A stretch of 64,000 bases of DNA from contig NZ_JXSK01000003.1 of the NCBI RefSeq assembly GCF_001083805.1, forward strand, positions 124,001 to 188,000, given 5' to 3'. Position 1 is the stretch's first letter. The number at the start of each line of letters is the position of its first letter. Position numbers and translations under genes: made by a program. Shown here piece by piece: positions 10,430 to 20,280 of this stretch. The notes under the pieces are model-generated. The model was not told the DNA's origin, searched no databases, and was given only the letters and a program-made list of their open reading frames with translations. This DNA comes from Photorhabdus luminescens subsp. luminescens. GTDB taxonomy: Bacteria > Pseudomonadota > Gammaproteobacteria > Enterobacterales > Enterobacteriaceae.

Positions 10430-11863
10430 TTGAGCGATTTTGTATTCTCGAAAAACCATCTGAATCCTTTTCAATCTCAGTTGGAGGAACTTGATGCAAA
10501 ATTAGTTCCTATTGAGGGAGAGGTTCCTTCAAAGTTAAAAGGTACCTTCTTTAGAATTGGTCCCGGTCGCCTGCACAGGGGAGACGAATATTATAATCAT
10601 CCATTTGATGGGGATGGGATGATATTTAAAGTAACGTTCAGTGATAATGGGGTATTCTATAGAAACAGACATGTATTAACAAAAGAATACTTAAGAGAGG
10701 AAAAAGCGCAAAGGTTACTGTATCGCTCAGTTGGAACCGTCCCCAGAAAAATAAAATTCAGGATGAGATTTTTCATTATTAAAAATCCAGCAAATACAAA
10801 TATTGTGTATCATTCTCATAAACTTCTGGCGTTATGGGAAGGAGGGATGCCACATTTAATTAATCCGGTAACTCTTGAGACAATTTCAAAATTTGATTTT
10901 TCTGGAAAGCTAAGAACACGATTTTCTTTCCTCCCCAAACTTAACCTTTGTGAAGCACCATTTACAGCACATCCTAAAAAAATACCAGATGATGATAATT
11001 TATATGGATTTGGTGTGACATATGGTATTGGTTCTAAATTGACGCTATACAAAATAGACAGTGCCGGCGACCTGACGGTTATACACAATATTCGGTTTAA
11101 GAAAAGGTACTTAATTCACGATTTCATAGTGACAAAAAATTACTTTTTATTTTTTTTAGGTGGACCGCATATAAAGCTTACGTTAAGGAATATAATTGGC
11201 AATGAAAGCATCCTTGCATCCATGAATTCACGTGAAAGTGAAGATGGCAGGATTCTTTTAGTTTCAAGAAAATGCCATGATGCGAAATTCTATGATGCAG
11301 TTCCTGGATTTATTTTTCACTTCGTAAATGGCTATGAAAATGCCAATGGGAATGTGATTTTTGATGCCTCATTTTGGAGGTCATTCCCAGTATTTACACA
11401 CAATATATTTGAAAATAATAGTTCAGAGCTTTGTCGTTTTACTTTATACACTGCATCCGGGAATGTCGATAAAGAAATTTTATTCAGGGGAAATACTGAT
11501 TTTCCAGCCATAAACCCTATAGTTTGTGGTAGAAAGCACAGATATGCCTGGTTCGTTTGCTGGGGGGATTCTGAAAGTGAAGAGAGATCAATAATTAAAT
11601 TTGATTTTTTTAACAAGAGTGTATTAAGCCACAGTTTTGATAATGATTTGCCTGAAGAGCCTGTTTTTGTCGCCAAAGAGGATTCTGTTAAAGAAGATGA
11701 TGGTTGGCTTATTTTCAAGGTTTATGTCGAAAAATTACACTGTACAGATATCGTGGTTTTAAATGCTGATGATCTCTCAATGGCGTGCAGATTACGTTTG
11801 CCGCACCATATCCCAATGGGAATGCATCACTGCTGGATAAATGAAGTTATGCTAGAAACCTAA
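10430..11863 (+). CDS. carotenoid cleavage oxygenase (RPE65/CCD family)
   Basis: 477 residues. Four iron-binding histidines expected for the seven-bladed propeller family are visible: His181 (FTAHPKK), His230 (LIHDFIVT), His297 (FIFHFVNGYE) and His466 (IPMGMHHCW). Family signatures HPFDGDGMI near residue 57 and LALWEGGMP near 133 are also present. Members split conjugated double bonds of carotenoids with O2 to give aldehydes such as retinal or apocarotenals; the cleavage position cannot be read from sequence. The start is TTG 10430 behind AGAGGTGAAGG. It heads the crt cluster, 75 bases before crtE, and is more AT-rich than the crt genes, suggesting a separate origin. No signal peptide, so cytosolic or membrane-associated. 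Confidence 0.9.
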   Translation: MSDFVFSKNHLNPFQSQLEELDAKLVPIEGEVPSKLKGTFFRIGPGRLHRGDEYYNHPFDGDGMIFKVTFSDNGVFYRNRHVLTKEYLREEKAQRLLYRSVGTVPRKIKFRMRFFIIKNPANTNIVYHSHKLLALWEGGMPHLINPVTLETISKFDFSGKLRTRFSFLPKLNLCEAPFTAHPKKIPDDDNLYGFGVTYGIGSKLTLYKIDSAGDLTVIHNIRFKKRYLIHDFIVTKNYFLFFLGGPHIKLTLRNIIGNESILASMNSRESEDGRILLVSRKCHDAKFYDAVPGFIFHFVNGYENANGNVIFDASFWRSFPVFTHNIFENNSSELCRFTLYTASGNVDKEILFRGNTDFPAINPIVCGRKHRYAWFVCWGDSESEERSIIKFDFFNKSVLSHSFDNDLPEEPVFVAKEDSVKEDDGWLIFKVYVEKLHCTDIVVLNADDLSMACRLRLPHHIPMGMHHCWINEVMLET

Positions 11864-11938
11864 AACCAATAGCAATATAAACTAGTCATTGTTTTTCAAA
11901 TGATTAGTGAAATTATTTACGTGATTCGGGAAATATTT

Positions 11939-12841
11939 ATGAACGTTAATACTGCATGCGTTATGAATTACGAAGAGACATTACTGGAGCTACAGAGTGC
12001 GCTACAACAGCACCTAGAACTGGTACTTCCTTCAGGAGTCCCGGATGACAAAGTCTGCGCAGCCATGCGAGAAAGTACACTGGTGTCTGGAAAACGTATC
12101 CGCCCCCTCTTATTGCTGCTCATAATCCTGGATCTTGGAGAAAACCCCAAGAAGACTGACTTTCTACAACTGGCATCTGCAATTGAAATAGTGCATGCAG
12201 CCTCATTAATTTTAGACGATCTTCCCTGTATGGATAATGCTGAGCATCGGCGCGGACACCCAGCTATTCATCGACAGTATGGCGAAAGTGTAGCGATCCT
12301 AGCGGCTGTAGCCTTGCTGAGCCGGGCTTTTGGCCTCATTGTAGAAACAAACCTTCCTGAATACGATAAATCTGCTGTTGTCGCCATACTTTCCCATGCA
12401 ATTGGTTTAAACGGTCTTGTCCAGGGGCAGTTTCGCGATCTGAATAATACATTCTGTACTGGCAATTATCATACCATTGCGACCACCAACGATTTAAAAA
12501 CCGGTTTGCTTTTCGACGCAACATTTCAATTAGCGGCAATTGCGGTGAATGCACCTGATATAACTCGTCAGGCATTGCGCCATATATCACAACATTTGGG
12601 GCAAGCGTTTCAATTACTGGATGACTTGAACGATGACCAGAATAATACAGGGAAAGATATGTATCAGGATAAGGAAAAGTTAACAATGGTTACACTGCTC
12701 GGAAAATCTAAAGTGCATGAGCATTTACGCAGGCACATCAGATACATTGATAAATATTTGGCGGTAGTGGGTCGCAGAAATTTAGCCTCACAATATTTTA
12801 TACGATACTGGTTTGATAAAAATATTGCGATGTTTAATTAA
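11939..12841 (+). CDS. crtE: geranylgeranyl diphosphate synthase
   Basis: About 300 residues of the trans-prenyltransferase family. It extends FPP or DMAPP with IPP to the C20 precursor of carotenoids. The first aspartate motif DDLPCMDN with the following RRGHPAIH, and the second motif LLDDLNDD, are intact; GKRIRPLL near the N-terminus binds IPP. Closest in style to Pantoea/Erwinia CrtE, including the C-terminal YFIRYWFDKNI. ATG 11939 is chosen because GGGA lies at useful spacing; the frame is open to 11900 and a further ATG occurs at 11963. First gene of the classical crt order crtE-(idi)-crtY-crtI-crtB. Confidence 0.92.
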   Translation: MNVNTACVMNYEETLLELQSALQQHLELVLPSGVPDDKVCAAMRESTLVSGKRIRPLLLLLIILDLGENPKKTDFLQLASAIEIVHAASLILDDLPCMDNAEHRRGHPAIHRQYGESVAILAAVALLSRAFGLIVETNLPEYDKSAVVAILSHAIGLNGLVQGQFRDLNNTFCTGNYHTIATTNDLKTGLLFDATFQLAAIAVNAPDITRQALRHISQHLGQAFQLLDDLNDDQNNTGKDMYQDKEKLTMVTLLGKSKVHEHLRRHIRYIDKYLAVVGRRNLASQYFIRYWFDKNIAMFN

Positions 12842-12863
12842 TTTCAGCCTTGGCACGAAAAAA

Positions 12864-13118
12864 ATGAAAAAGATCGATCACACTCATCGTAAAAATGAGC
12901 ATCTGGATATTATATCCCATTCTCCTCAAACTAAGGCCCAAGTAAGAACGGGGTTTGCTGAGTGGCGATTTTCGCATTGTGCTCATGCGATTAATCACCA
13001 TCTTGCAGAGGCAGCCAAAATTCGTGGCGAACGTGGGTTTAATTATGCTCTGCGTACAGCCGTTCTGTTACCAACGATTGCCGGAGGATCAACAAAATGG
13101 TGTACGACTGGGATCTGA
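12864..13118 (+). pseudogene. idi: type 2 isopentenyl-diphosphate isomerase, internally deleted remnant
   Basis: The frame begins MKKIDHTHRKNEHLDI and continues to GFAEWRFSHCA, which is the N-terminal signature of FMN-dependent type 2 IPP isomerase (Fni/Idi-2) as found in Pantoea crt clusters. It then jumps directly to INHHLAEAAK, which in the intact enzyme follows after roughly 40 more residues, and ends after about 35 unplaced residues. The FMN-binding barrel is missing. About 85 codons remain of some 350, so it cannot be functional. Its end overlaps the crtY start, and its last bases supply the GGAGG of crtY, which may be why this end persists. Isomerase activity must come from another locus or be limiting. 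Confidence 0.75.
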
Positions 13119-14272
13119 TTTTGGTGGGAGGAGGATTAGCCAACGGACTGATCGCAATGCGTCTTCAGCAGTGTAAACCACATTTGAGAGTGTTGCTTAT
13201 TGAAAACACAGAAACAATAGGAGGCAATCACACGTGGTCATTTCATCAACACGATCTCACTGAGGCGGAACATGGATGGATAGCACCGCTGATCACCTAT
13301 CGCTGGTCAGGTTACGACGTAATCTTTCCAGCATGTCAACGCACATTGCCACATTCATATTTCAGTGTCACGTCCCAACACTTTGCAAACATACTCCATG
13401 CATATTTGGGCGAGCGTATACAGACTCGTTTATTGGTACAAGAGCTGACTCCACAGAAAGTTTACTTACAGGACGGCTCAGCTCTAAGCGCAGGCGCAGT
13501 CATTGATGGGAGAGGCTGGCGACCGGGGCCATTTATGGGGTGTGGTACCCAGGCATTTTTTGGTCAGGAATGGGAACTGGAAGAAGCGCACTCTTTAACC
13601 CACCCGATTTTAATGGATACCAGCGTGGGACAGAATACAGGTTATCGATTTGTCTATGTCCTACCGTTTTCCTCAACTCGTCTGCTGATAGAGGACACTC
13701 ACTACGTTGATCGGGGACCACCGGATAAGACCTTGTCACAGGCAACTATCGCAGAGTACGCGAAGAGGCATGGCTGGAAACTGGGTAAACTAATTCGAGA
13801 AGAGAGCGGTTGTCTCCCGATTACACTTACAGGGGATTTTACCTCTTTCTGGGCACAACTAGCAGGCCAGCCCACCTGCGGGTTACGCGCAGCTTTGTTT
13901 CACCCCACAACAGGCTACTCTCTGCCACACGCCGTTCGGTTAGCAGATCGTATCGTTGCTCTGCCAGAGCTTACCGATACCTCCTTATTCATTACCCTCA
14001 GGGATTACGCACGACAGCAGTGGCAACACCAGCGCTTTTTCCGTCTTCTAAATCGCATGCTCTTCCTAGCTGGGGAACCACAACAACGTTGGAAAGTGAT
14101 GCAACGTTTTTATCAACTTTCCCCAAATCTGATTGCGCGTTTTTATGCAGAACAACTTAATTCCGTCGATAAGGCCCGGATTCTCATAGGTAAACCGCCG
14201 GTGCCGATCAAGGGCGCCCTAAAGGCAATGTTTAAACAACACAAGAAGCTTCAGGGTTTTTATCATGATTAA
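13097..14272 (+). CDS. crtY: lycopene beta-cyclase
   Basis: 391 residues, ATG 13097 after CCGGAGGATC. It cyclises both ends of lycopene to give beta-carotene. Landmarks: N-terminal dinucleotide fold LILVGGGLANGLIA, GGNHTWSFH, IDGRGW, GYRFVYVLPFSSTRLLIEDTHY and FHPTTGYSLP, all characteristic of proteobacterial CrtY flavoproteins. Length is typical. The stop overlaps crtI by 8 bases, giving translational coupling. The gene shows no damage. Confidence 0.95.
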   Translation: MVYDWDLILVGGGLANGLIAMRLQQCKPHLRVLLIENTETIGGNHTWSFHQHDLTEAEHGWIAPLITYRWSGYDVIFPACQRTLPHSYFSVTSQHFANILHAYLGERIQTRLLVQELTPQKVYLQDGSALSAGAVIDGRGWRPGPFMGCGTQAFFGQEWELEEAHSLTHPILMDTSVGQNTGYRFVYVLPFSSTRLLIEDTHYVDRGPPDKTLSQATIAEYAKRHGWKLGKLIREESGCLPITLTGDFTSFWAQLAGQPTCGLRAALFHPTTGYSLPHAVRLADRIVALPELTDTSLFITLRDYARQQWQHQRFFRLLNRMLFLAGEPQQRWKVMQRFYQLSPNLIARFYAEQLNSVDKARILIGKPPVPIKGALKAMFKQHKKLQGFYHD

Positions 14273-15746
14273 AGCGCTGGTAATTGGTGCTGGTTTTGGT
14301 GGGCTGGCGCTGGCAATAAGGCTCCAGTCCGCGGGGATTCCGACATCTATTTTGGAACAACGGGATAAACCAGGTGGACGCGCCTATGTTTATCAGGAAC
14401 AGGGGTTCACCTTTGATGCCGGCCCCACCGTAATCACCGCTCCCAATGCCATTGAAGAATTGTTCACACAGGCTGGCAAACGTATGGCTGATTACGTCGA
14501 TTTACTTCCCGTACGCCCTTTTTATCGGCTCTGTTGGGAGTCGGGCAAGATATTTGATTACGACAATGACCAGCAACATCTGGAAGCACAAATCCATACG
14601 TTCAACCCAGGTGATGTTAACGGGTATCGACGCTTTCTGGACTATTCCCGGGAGGTCTTTGATAAAGGCTACCTGAAACTTGGGACAGTGCCCTTCCTCT
14701 CTTTTCGCGACATGCTGAGTGCGGCGCCACAGTTGGTACGTCTACACGCATGGCGTAGTGTTTATAGTCAGGTGGCACGCTATATCAAGGATGAGAGTCT
14801 GCGCCAGGCATTTTCATTTCACTCGCTACTGATAGGCGGCAACCCCTTTGCTGTATCTTCTATCTATACTTTGATCCACGCACTGGAACGAGAATGGGGA
14901 GTCTGGTTTCCGCGTGGAGGAACCAGCGCCTTGGTCGAGGCAATGGTGAAATTGTTTACTGATATTGGTGGAAAAATTGAGCTTAATGCAAAGGTAAAAC
15001 GCCTCACCACTCATGGTAATCGGATCACAGGCGTGCAATTGACTGATGGACGAAATATGACATGTGACGTTGTGGCCTCAAATGCCGATGTCGTGCATAC
15101 CTATAAGCATCTGTTGGGTCAGCATCCGGTCGGAATAACCCGCGCCCGAACACTGGCGCGTAAACGAATGAGCAACTCACTGTTCGTGCTTTATTTCGGT
15201 CTGAACCACCATCATGCTCAATTAGCCCATCATACAGTTTGCTTTGGCCCGCGCTATAAGGAACTCATTGAAGATATTTTTTATCATGACCGACTGGCGG
15301 AGGATTTTTCGCTCTATCTCCATGCCCCCTGTGTTACTGATCCATCCCTTGCGCCCCCGGGATGCGCAAGTTACTACGTTCTGGCCCCTGTACCACACTT
15401 GGGGACAGCTAATCTCAACTGGGATATAGAGGGGCCGCGCTTACGCGACCATATTTTCGCGTATCTGGAAAAGTACTATATGCCCGGTCTGCTCAAGCAA
15501 TTAGTCGTTCATCGTATCTTTACCCCATTTGATTTTCGTGACCAGCTAAATGCCCATCTAGGTTCGGCCTTCTCCTTTGAACCGTTGCTGACACAAAGCG
15601 CCTGGTTCCGACCACACAATCGGGACAACCGCATTGATAATCTGTACCTCGTCGGCGCAGGCACACATCCTGGAGCGGGTATTCCCGGCGTAATTGGATC
15701 AGCAAAAACCACAGCCACATTGATGTTAGGGGATATAGCCAGATGA
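14265..15746 (+). CDS. crtI: phytoene desaturase (lycopene-forming)
   Basis: 493 residues, the usual CrtI size. FAD-binding ALVIGAGFGGLALAIRL at the N-terminus, GGRAYVYQEQGFTFDAGPTVI, and the C-terminal carotenoid-dehydrogenase signature NLYLVGAGTHPGAGIPGV are intact. It carries out four desaturations from phytoene to lycopene at the membrane surface. Overlaps crtY by 8 bases and crtB by 4, so the three form a tight operon. Confidence 0.96.
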   Translation: MIKALVIGAGFGGLALAIRLQSAGIPTSILEQRDKPGGRAYVYQEQGFTFDAGPTVITAPNAIEELFTQAGKRMADYVDLLPVRPFYRLCWESGKIFDYDNDQQHLEAQIHTFNPGDVNGYRRFLDYSREVFDKGYLKLGTVPFLSFRDMLSAAPQLVRLHAWRSVYSQVARYIKDESLRQAFSFHSLLIGGNPFAVSSIYTLIHALEREWGVWFPRGGTSALVEAMVKLFTDIGGKIELNAKVKRLTTHGNRITGVQLTDGRNMTCDVVASNADVVHTYKHLLGQHPVGITRARTLARKRMSNSLFVLYFGLNHHHAQLAHHTVCFGPRYKELIEDIFYHDRLAEDFSLYLHAPCVTDPSLAPPGCASYYVLAPVPHLGTANLNWDIEGPRLRDHIFAYLEKYYMPGLLKQLVVHRIFTPFDFRDQLNAHLGSAFSFEPLLTQSAWFRPHNRDNRIDNLYLVGAGTHPGAGIPGVIGSAKTTATLMLGDIAR

Positions 15747-16732
15747 ATCCCGCGTTGCTTAAACACGTTACTCAGATAATGGAGCAAGGCTCAAAAAGTT
15801 TTGCCAGTGTCACCCGACTTTTCGATACGGCAACACGGCACAGCACAATGATGTTGTACGCTTGGTGTCGTTATTGTGATGATATAATAGACGGGCAAGA
15901 GCTGGGGAGACAAATAAGCAATGTTGATAAGTATGACGCCCGTGAGAAACTTGAAATGCTGCAACATCTGACGAGGCAGGCTTATGACGGCTTGCCGATG
16001 ACCGAACCTGCTTTTGCAGCTTTTCAGACAGTCGCTCTGAGTCATGAAATCCCTCAGCAACAGGCCTTCGAACATCTGGAGGGATTCGCGATGGATGTAC
16101 GCGGCGATCCTTGCAGAACGTTAGATGACACTCTGAGATATTGTTACCATGTCGCGGGAGTAGTTGGGCTGATGATGGCAAAGGTGATGGGGGTTCGCGA
16201 GGCGAGTGTGCTGGATCGGGCCTGTGATCTAGGAATTGCTTTTCAGTTAACTAACATTGCTCGGGATATTATAGAGGACGCGAAGGTCAAGCGTTGCTAC
16301 CTTCCGCTAGAATGGCTTTACCAAGAAGGGCTAATGCCGGACACACTTATTTATACCGAAAACCGTCCTGCGCTAGCTCGGGTGGCATCCCAATTGATTG
16401 TGGAAGCAGAGTCTTATTATACCTCTGCTTTGACAGGGCTTGCTGGTTTACCTTTGCGTTCAGCCTGGGTCATAGCTTCTGCTCATAGTATCTATCGGGA
16501 AATCGGCATTAAGGTGCAGCAAGCAGGGGTACAAGCCTGGGAGTGCAGACAAAGAACTAACCGTAGAGAGAAAGTTACCTTATTAATGGCCGGCGCAATG
16601 CAGGCGCTTATGTCTCGGATGGCAATAATAACGCCTCGCGATCCCAAATTGTGGCAGCGGCCTCATGAAAAATTAACTCCACTTTGTTGTGTGGCACCAC
16701 CCTGTATTTCGTCATCTGAACAGAGATGTTAA
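15743..16732 (+). CDS. crtB: phytoene synthase
   Basis: 329 residues. Head-to-head condensation of two GGPP molecules to phytoene. The aspartate-rich motifs YCDDIIDG (near residue 45) and NIARDIIEDA (near 172) are intact, as is FAMDVRGDP. It starts inside the crtI stop (ATGA). In Pantoea-type clusters crtZ (beta-carotene hydroxylase) follows convergently; here no trace of crtZ is seen, and the next gene belongs to a retron system, so the pathway is predicted to end at beta-carotene or its cleavage products. Confidence 0.95.
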   Translation: MNPALLKHVTQIMEQGSKSFASVTRLFDTATRHSTMMLYAWCRYCDDIIDGQELGRQISNVDKYDAREKLEMLQHLTRQAYDGLPMTEPAFAAFQTVALSHEIPQQQAFEHLEGFAMDVRGDPCRTLDDTLRYCYHVAGVVGLMMAKVMGVREASVLDRACDLGIAFQLTNIARDIIEDAKVKRCYLPLEWLYQEGLMPDTLIYTENRPALARVASQLIVEAESYYTSALTGLAGLPLRSAWVIASAHSIYREIGIKVQQAGVQAWECRQRTNRREKVTLLMAGAMQALMSRMAIITPRDPKLWQRPHEKLTPLCCVAPPCISSSEQRC

Positions 16733-16853
16733 CTATGAATGTCAATAATGGGTTAAAAATGGACCTTCCACATTTTTAGTGTAAGTGTCCAGCCAGCGCC
16801 GTCTCTCATGTCTGAACTCTTGTCTATAACTTAGACGTCAACCTAATAACGGT

Positions 16854-17504
16854 TTATATAAATTGTTTGTTATACAGCCATGCATGCCTCAGGGCAGTAC
16901 TAAACTCTTCAGTCTTAAGTTCCTCCAGTTGCTCGTGAAGCAACAGAGTCCATTCTTCTTCCTCAAGCTCCTCAAAGGTCAAGTAAAAATATTCAACTTC
17001 TTTTATCACATTTTGCAGAGCAGTCCTTCTTCTACCGAATAATTTTGCATCACCATTCAAATTAAAAACACGAATGGTTTCCTCTGCCTTCTTTAATGCT
17101 TGACCTTGAAGTCCGGATGCAGGTATTACCCTTCCTGTCGTAAGAAACAACAAAAAATCGTCAGGGTTCTCTACGTCAGGCTTGATAAGCTGGTTTACAT
17201 CGTATGCCCCTGCACCATGATCTTTGTAAATCCCGCACCGTTCCCAGCCACCTGATTTTGAACTGTCCCCACAGGAACCAAACAAATTTTCCCAATCAAA
17301 TGTCAGAGCAGAAAACTTCCCCCTAGGCCTGAAATGTTCAATATGTTTGCGATTCAATCGACATTCACAGTATGCGCAGAACGCACCCTGCATTTCTTCA
17401 AGATGTGGCCAAATCTCCGTTTGGTCTATTTCCATCCAAGTATTCTGACCCGCTTTAAACTGGTTAAGTACATGCGGCTTGGGCGGACGAGTTAATGCTT
17501 TCAT
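16854..17504 (-). CDS. ptuB: PtuB-like HNH nuclease of the retron system
   Basis: 216 residues. HNH-type metal site: [20 protein letters not shown] near residues 43-62, with Cys43, Cys46 and the IEHFRP histidine, then [11 protein letters not shown]. This matches the TIGR02646-like HNH family, which is the effector of Septu and of Ec78-type retrons. The start overlaps the stop of the ATPase gene (ATGA). Last gene of the retron operon; believed to cleave tRNA or DNA once the RT-msDNA guard is disturbed (known for Ec78-like systems, inferred here). Confidence 0.85.
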   Translation of the reverse strand: MKALTRPPKPHVLNQFKAGQNTWMEIDQTEIWPHLEEMQGAFCAYCECRLNRKHIEHFRPRGKFSALTFDWENLFGSCGDSSKSGGWERCGIYKDHGAGAYDVNQLIKPDVENPDDFLLFLTTGRVIPASGLQGQALKKAEETIRVFNLNGDAKLFGRRRTALQNVIKEVEYFYLTFEELEEEEWTLLLHEQLEELKTEEFSTALRHAWLYNKQFI

Positions 17505-19159
17505 CCTTGCTTATCCTTCTCCGATTTTAATTTATTGATTTTATTTTTCATTTGATGGACTCGAATGAGGCTGTCAGCTTTCTTAAGTTCAGGACTATCA
17601 TTGCCAAAATGCTTTTTTATGTTGTCGTAAAGTGTACGAGTTTGCACGCTAATTTCCTCACCATCGGCAATCAAGGATTGCTCAAAGTTACCGACCCAAT
17701 GGGATTCTTTGATCCTGGGAGGAGTGGAAAATACGCCCATCACTTGTTCGAGAATATGCACATTTTCGCTGCCTTTGGTTTGCATCTGTGGTAATTGTAG
17801 GAACTGCATGCCACTTTCATCAATATCAGCAAACTCACGGATGCATCGTCTTTCAATCGTGGATAGCACTATTGGGCTGTGCGTAGTAATGATAAACTGG
17901 ATATTCGGGAAAACCTTTTGAAGGTCAGTGATCACATCCTGCTGCCATTTCGGATGGAGATGAAGCTCAATTTCATCAATTAATACAATGCCACTCCCTT
18001 CTAGAGGGTTTTTCAGGAGAGGATTAAGCATCACCATACGGCGCGCAAGGTCAGCAATCAATCCAAGAAAAACACGTTGTCCATCTGATAGCTGCTCAAT
18101 AGTCACGTCCTGACCATCATTAGTGACCTTCACAACATCTATTCCTGACTCCGTCTCAACCCAAATATGACTGATGCTTGGTACGACCAAGGTAATGGCT
18201 TGTTCCACGATTTTTTTCTGAAGAGATTCAGCCAGTAGCCTCTTTGACAGGGCTAAATTATATTTCGCGGTTGCCGATTCCAGCTTACTTTTCATATCTT
18301 CAAGCAATGGCGCCACTGAAACCATACCATTATCAACGGACTTCTGTAGATCACAAACCTGTTGTCTAAGCGTCTCAATTGACGAAGAAACATCCCCGGC
18401 TGTTCGCTTATGAAGATAAACGTACCATTCAATAAAGTGGTCGAAGCGGCCTGCGCCTGTTAGCGAATGATTATAGGCATCAAACCGGTCTTCCCTTCTT
18501 TCATTACTATCCTTTTGAAACTTAGTGAATGGGTGCGACCGTTCAACCGTGTACAGCGCGAATGTGGGTAAATTTATTGTCCTGGCCTCATTCACAACAC
18601 GCCAGACATCAGCCAAATCTTTTGCAGGTTTAATCCGGCTATCCCTTCGTTCTGAAACACCAAGAGCCGACCGGGATAACCGAAGCGCTAAGCTCTTCAG
18701 CCCTTTCCCAAAGAAAAAATTCGTGGTGATATCTGCATATTTGTTCACAGAATCATTCCTGATATCTGTAAATTCACTCAGACGCTGACCACTACCATCT
18801 TCTTTCAGTATGTTTGCACTAAACCAGCTTAGTGATTTAGCAATAGCCGAAAGAATGCTCGTTTTACCTTTTCCATTATTGCCAATAATAACCGTCAGAT
18901 CTTTTTCAAGGTTCACTTTCAGATGTGAAAAACGACGAAAATCACTTAAATCCAGCTGGCGAAGGAACAAGGGGTTAGTAGGTCGAAATGTCTCTGAGCT
19001 ATCTATGTAACCACCTTGCAAATAGTCCCAACAAAGTTCCAACCATTCGTCAGCTTGTTTTTCATCCAATTCACGCTCAACTTGCAAACTACGCTGATAA
19101 AGTTCGAATGCAGACAGTAAATTTCCACCTTTTGCTTTTCTTTCTAATTGTCTGGTCAT
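17501..19159 (-). CDS. ptuA: PtuA-like ABC-type ATPase of the retron system
   Basis: 552 residues. A 65-residue leader is followed by [15 protein letters not shown] and Walker [10 protein letters not shown] at about 93-101, a coiled-coil middle, the signature-like [12 protein letters not shown], Walker [18 protein letters not shown] and the switch ITTHSP. This is the RecF/SMC-like ATPase arrangement of PtuA. It overlaps the RT stop (TAATG) and ptuB (ATGA), so all three are coupled. In Ec78 retrons PtuA and PtuB form the toxic complex held inactive by RT and msDNA. Confidence 0.88.
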   Translation of the reverse strand: MTRQLERKAKGGNLLSAFELYQRSLQVERELDEKQADEWLELCWDYLQGGYIDSSETFRPTNPLFLRQLDLSDFRRFSHLKVNLEKDLTVIIGNNGKGKTSILSAIAKSLSWFSANILKEDGSGQRLSEFTDIRNDSVNKYADITTNFFFGKGLKSLALRLSRSALGVSERRDSRIKPAKDLADVWRVVNEARTINLPTFALYTVERSHPFTKFQKDSNERREDRFDAYNHSLTGAGRFDHFIEWYVYLHKRTAGDVSSSIETLRQQVCDLQKSVDNGMVSVAPLLEDMKSKLESATAKYNLALSKRLLAESLQKKIVEQAITLVVPSISHIWVETESGIDVVKVTNDGQDVTIEQLSDGQRVFLGLIADLARRMVMLNPLLKNPLEGSGIVLIDEIELHLHPKWQQDVITDLQKVFPNIQFIITTHSPIVLSTIERRCIREFADIDESGMQFLQLPQMQTKGSENVHILEQVMGVFSTPPRIKESHWVGNFEQSLIADGEEISVQTRTLYDNIKKHFGNDSPELKKADSLIRVHQMKNKINKLKSEKDKQG

Positions 19160-20091
19160 TACGGTCTCCTCAAACGTTCCATTAACTCTATAGAATATTT
19201 ATTGTTCACCCGACCAATGAAGTCGGGTTCAATATGGTTCGCAAACGCCAACAACCCTCTCAGGTAAGCTATATCCGCCTCATCCAGTAAGCCATATTTA
19301 TACTGATTAATGAGATGTTTAATGAACCGTTTTCTCTCGCGCCCTAACGACAGATTTCCTTCATTGCTCAGTGTAACGCCTGTTACGTGACGATTATGAG
19401 CTTTAGAGGAAGATACTGTTTTACCGTGGTTTATCTTGAGTGCTTTGTTGAATATTTTTTTTAACAAAGCTTCAATCATAACCGGAACCGTTCTCAACAC
19501 ATCACGCATGTCGCAAGAAAAGGTCAGGTCATCAGCGTAACGGGTATAAGTAATACCTAAGTTTTGACAATCTTCGCTGAGTTTTCGATCGAATTCATAG
19601 AGACAGAAGTTGGAAATGTCAGGTGAGGATGGCGCACCGACACTCAACATCAATCTTTTCTTGCTTTTTTTTACAGGTTGCCAAAAGAGAATGCGTTCAA
19701 CATAGGGTCTATCCTGAACTGAAAACTTTGGTGTCTCGATCGATGACGTATCAATGCATCGCCAAAAAATATCAGGAGTGATCGAATTGAAGAAATCTTC
19801 TAGATCAGTTTTAAGTAAGTACGGGTTGTTAACGTGAGCCAAGGCGTTGTCACGTATACTTTTACCTTTCCTGTATGCCATAGACGTTTCGTGCACAGGG
19901 AAGGAATAGAGTTGTAGGAATGCTCTTTGAAGTGCTTTAAGCTCCTTTGCGGGCTGGGCGATTATCCTGAATCCAGTGGTACGTTTTGGAATTCTGTAGA
20001 CTTTGTACTTTCTGGGGGCATTTTCCAGAAACGACCTAACATCAGCTTCACTCCGATGCAGTACCGTCGCTAACCCATTGATAATCGACAT
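19159..20091 (-). CDS. retron reverse transcriptase (Ec78-like)
   Basis: 310 residues from ATG 20091 ([18 protein letters not shown]). The frame stays open to 20208 but that part is the msd hairpin region and is not used. Retron-specific features: NALAH (residues 82-86, the NAxxH motif of region X), the catalytic YADD at 185-188, [13 protein letters not shown], and RHVTGVTLS holding the VTG triplet of region Y. It synthesises msDNA from the RNA coded directly upstream. A strong hairpin (20108-20132) lies between the RNA and the start codon. First gene of RT-ptuA-ptuB. Confidence 0.93.
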   Translation of the reverse strand: MSIINGLATVLHRSEADVRSFLENAPRKYKVYRIPKRTTGFRIIAQPAKELKALQRAFLQLYSFPVHETSMAYRKGKSIRDNALAHVNNPYLLKTDLEDFFNSITPDIFWRCIDTSSIETPKFSVQDRPYVERILFWQPVKKSKKRLMLSVGAPSSPDISNFCLYEFDRKLSEDCQNLGITYTRYADDLTFSCDMRDVLRTVPVMIEALLKKIFNKALKINHGKTVSSSKAHNRHVTGVTLSNEGNLSLGRERKRFIKHLINQYKYGLLDEADIAYLRGLLAFANHIEPDFIGRVNNKYSIELMERLRRP

Positions 20092-20136
20092 AGCTATACC
20101 TATAAACCGCCCGGCACATGTAACCTGCCGGGCATG

Positions 20137-20280
20137 ACTCTTTACTAGAGGAAGCGAAAGTGTCGCAACCCGAGGGAGGAACGAGAGAGGGTTGCGACAC
20201 TTTCGCAACCCTTAATGCGTTCAATAAGTTAGAGTCTGGCTAATCACCCGACTAGACGTAAACGTCCAACGCTAAAGAGT
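20137..20280 (-). ncRNA. retron msr-msd RNA (Ec78-like)
   Basis: Read on the minus strand. The a1 strand ACTCTTTA (20280-20273) pairs perfectly with a2 TAAAGAGT (20144-20137). The a1 end runs into TTTAGCG, matching the conserved TTAGC context whose G carries the 2'-5' branch. The msr follows with small stems, then the msd: an 18-base perfect stem GCGAAAGTGTCGCAACCC pairing across 20154-20171 and 20189-20206 with a 17-base loop. The position just before the RT gene and the polarity are as expected. The exact 5' end of the transcript and of the msDNA are not determinable here. Confidence 0.88.

Noticed and set aside
16733-16853. crtZ remnant behind crtB
   Set aside because: All frames were read for the hydroxylase histidine motifs; none present.
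19159-20208. Longer reverse transcriptase starting at 20208
   Set aside because: The extra 39 codons are the msd hairpin and a2 region of the retron RNA; ATG 20091 fits the family.
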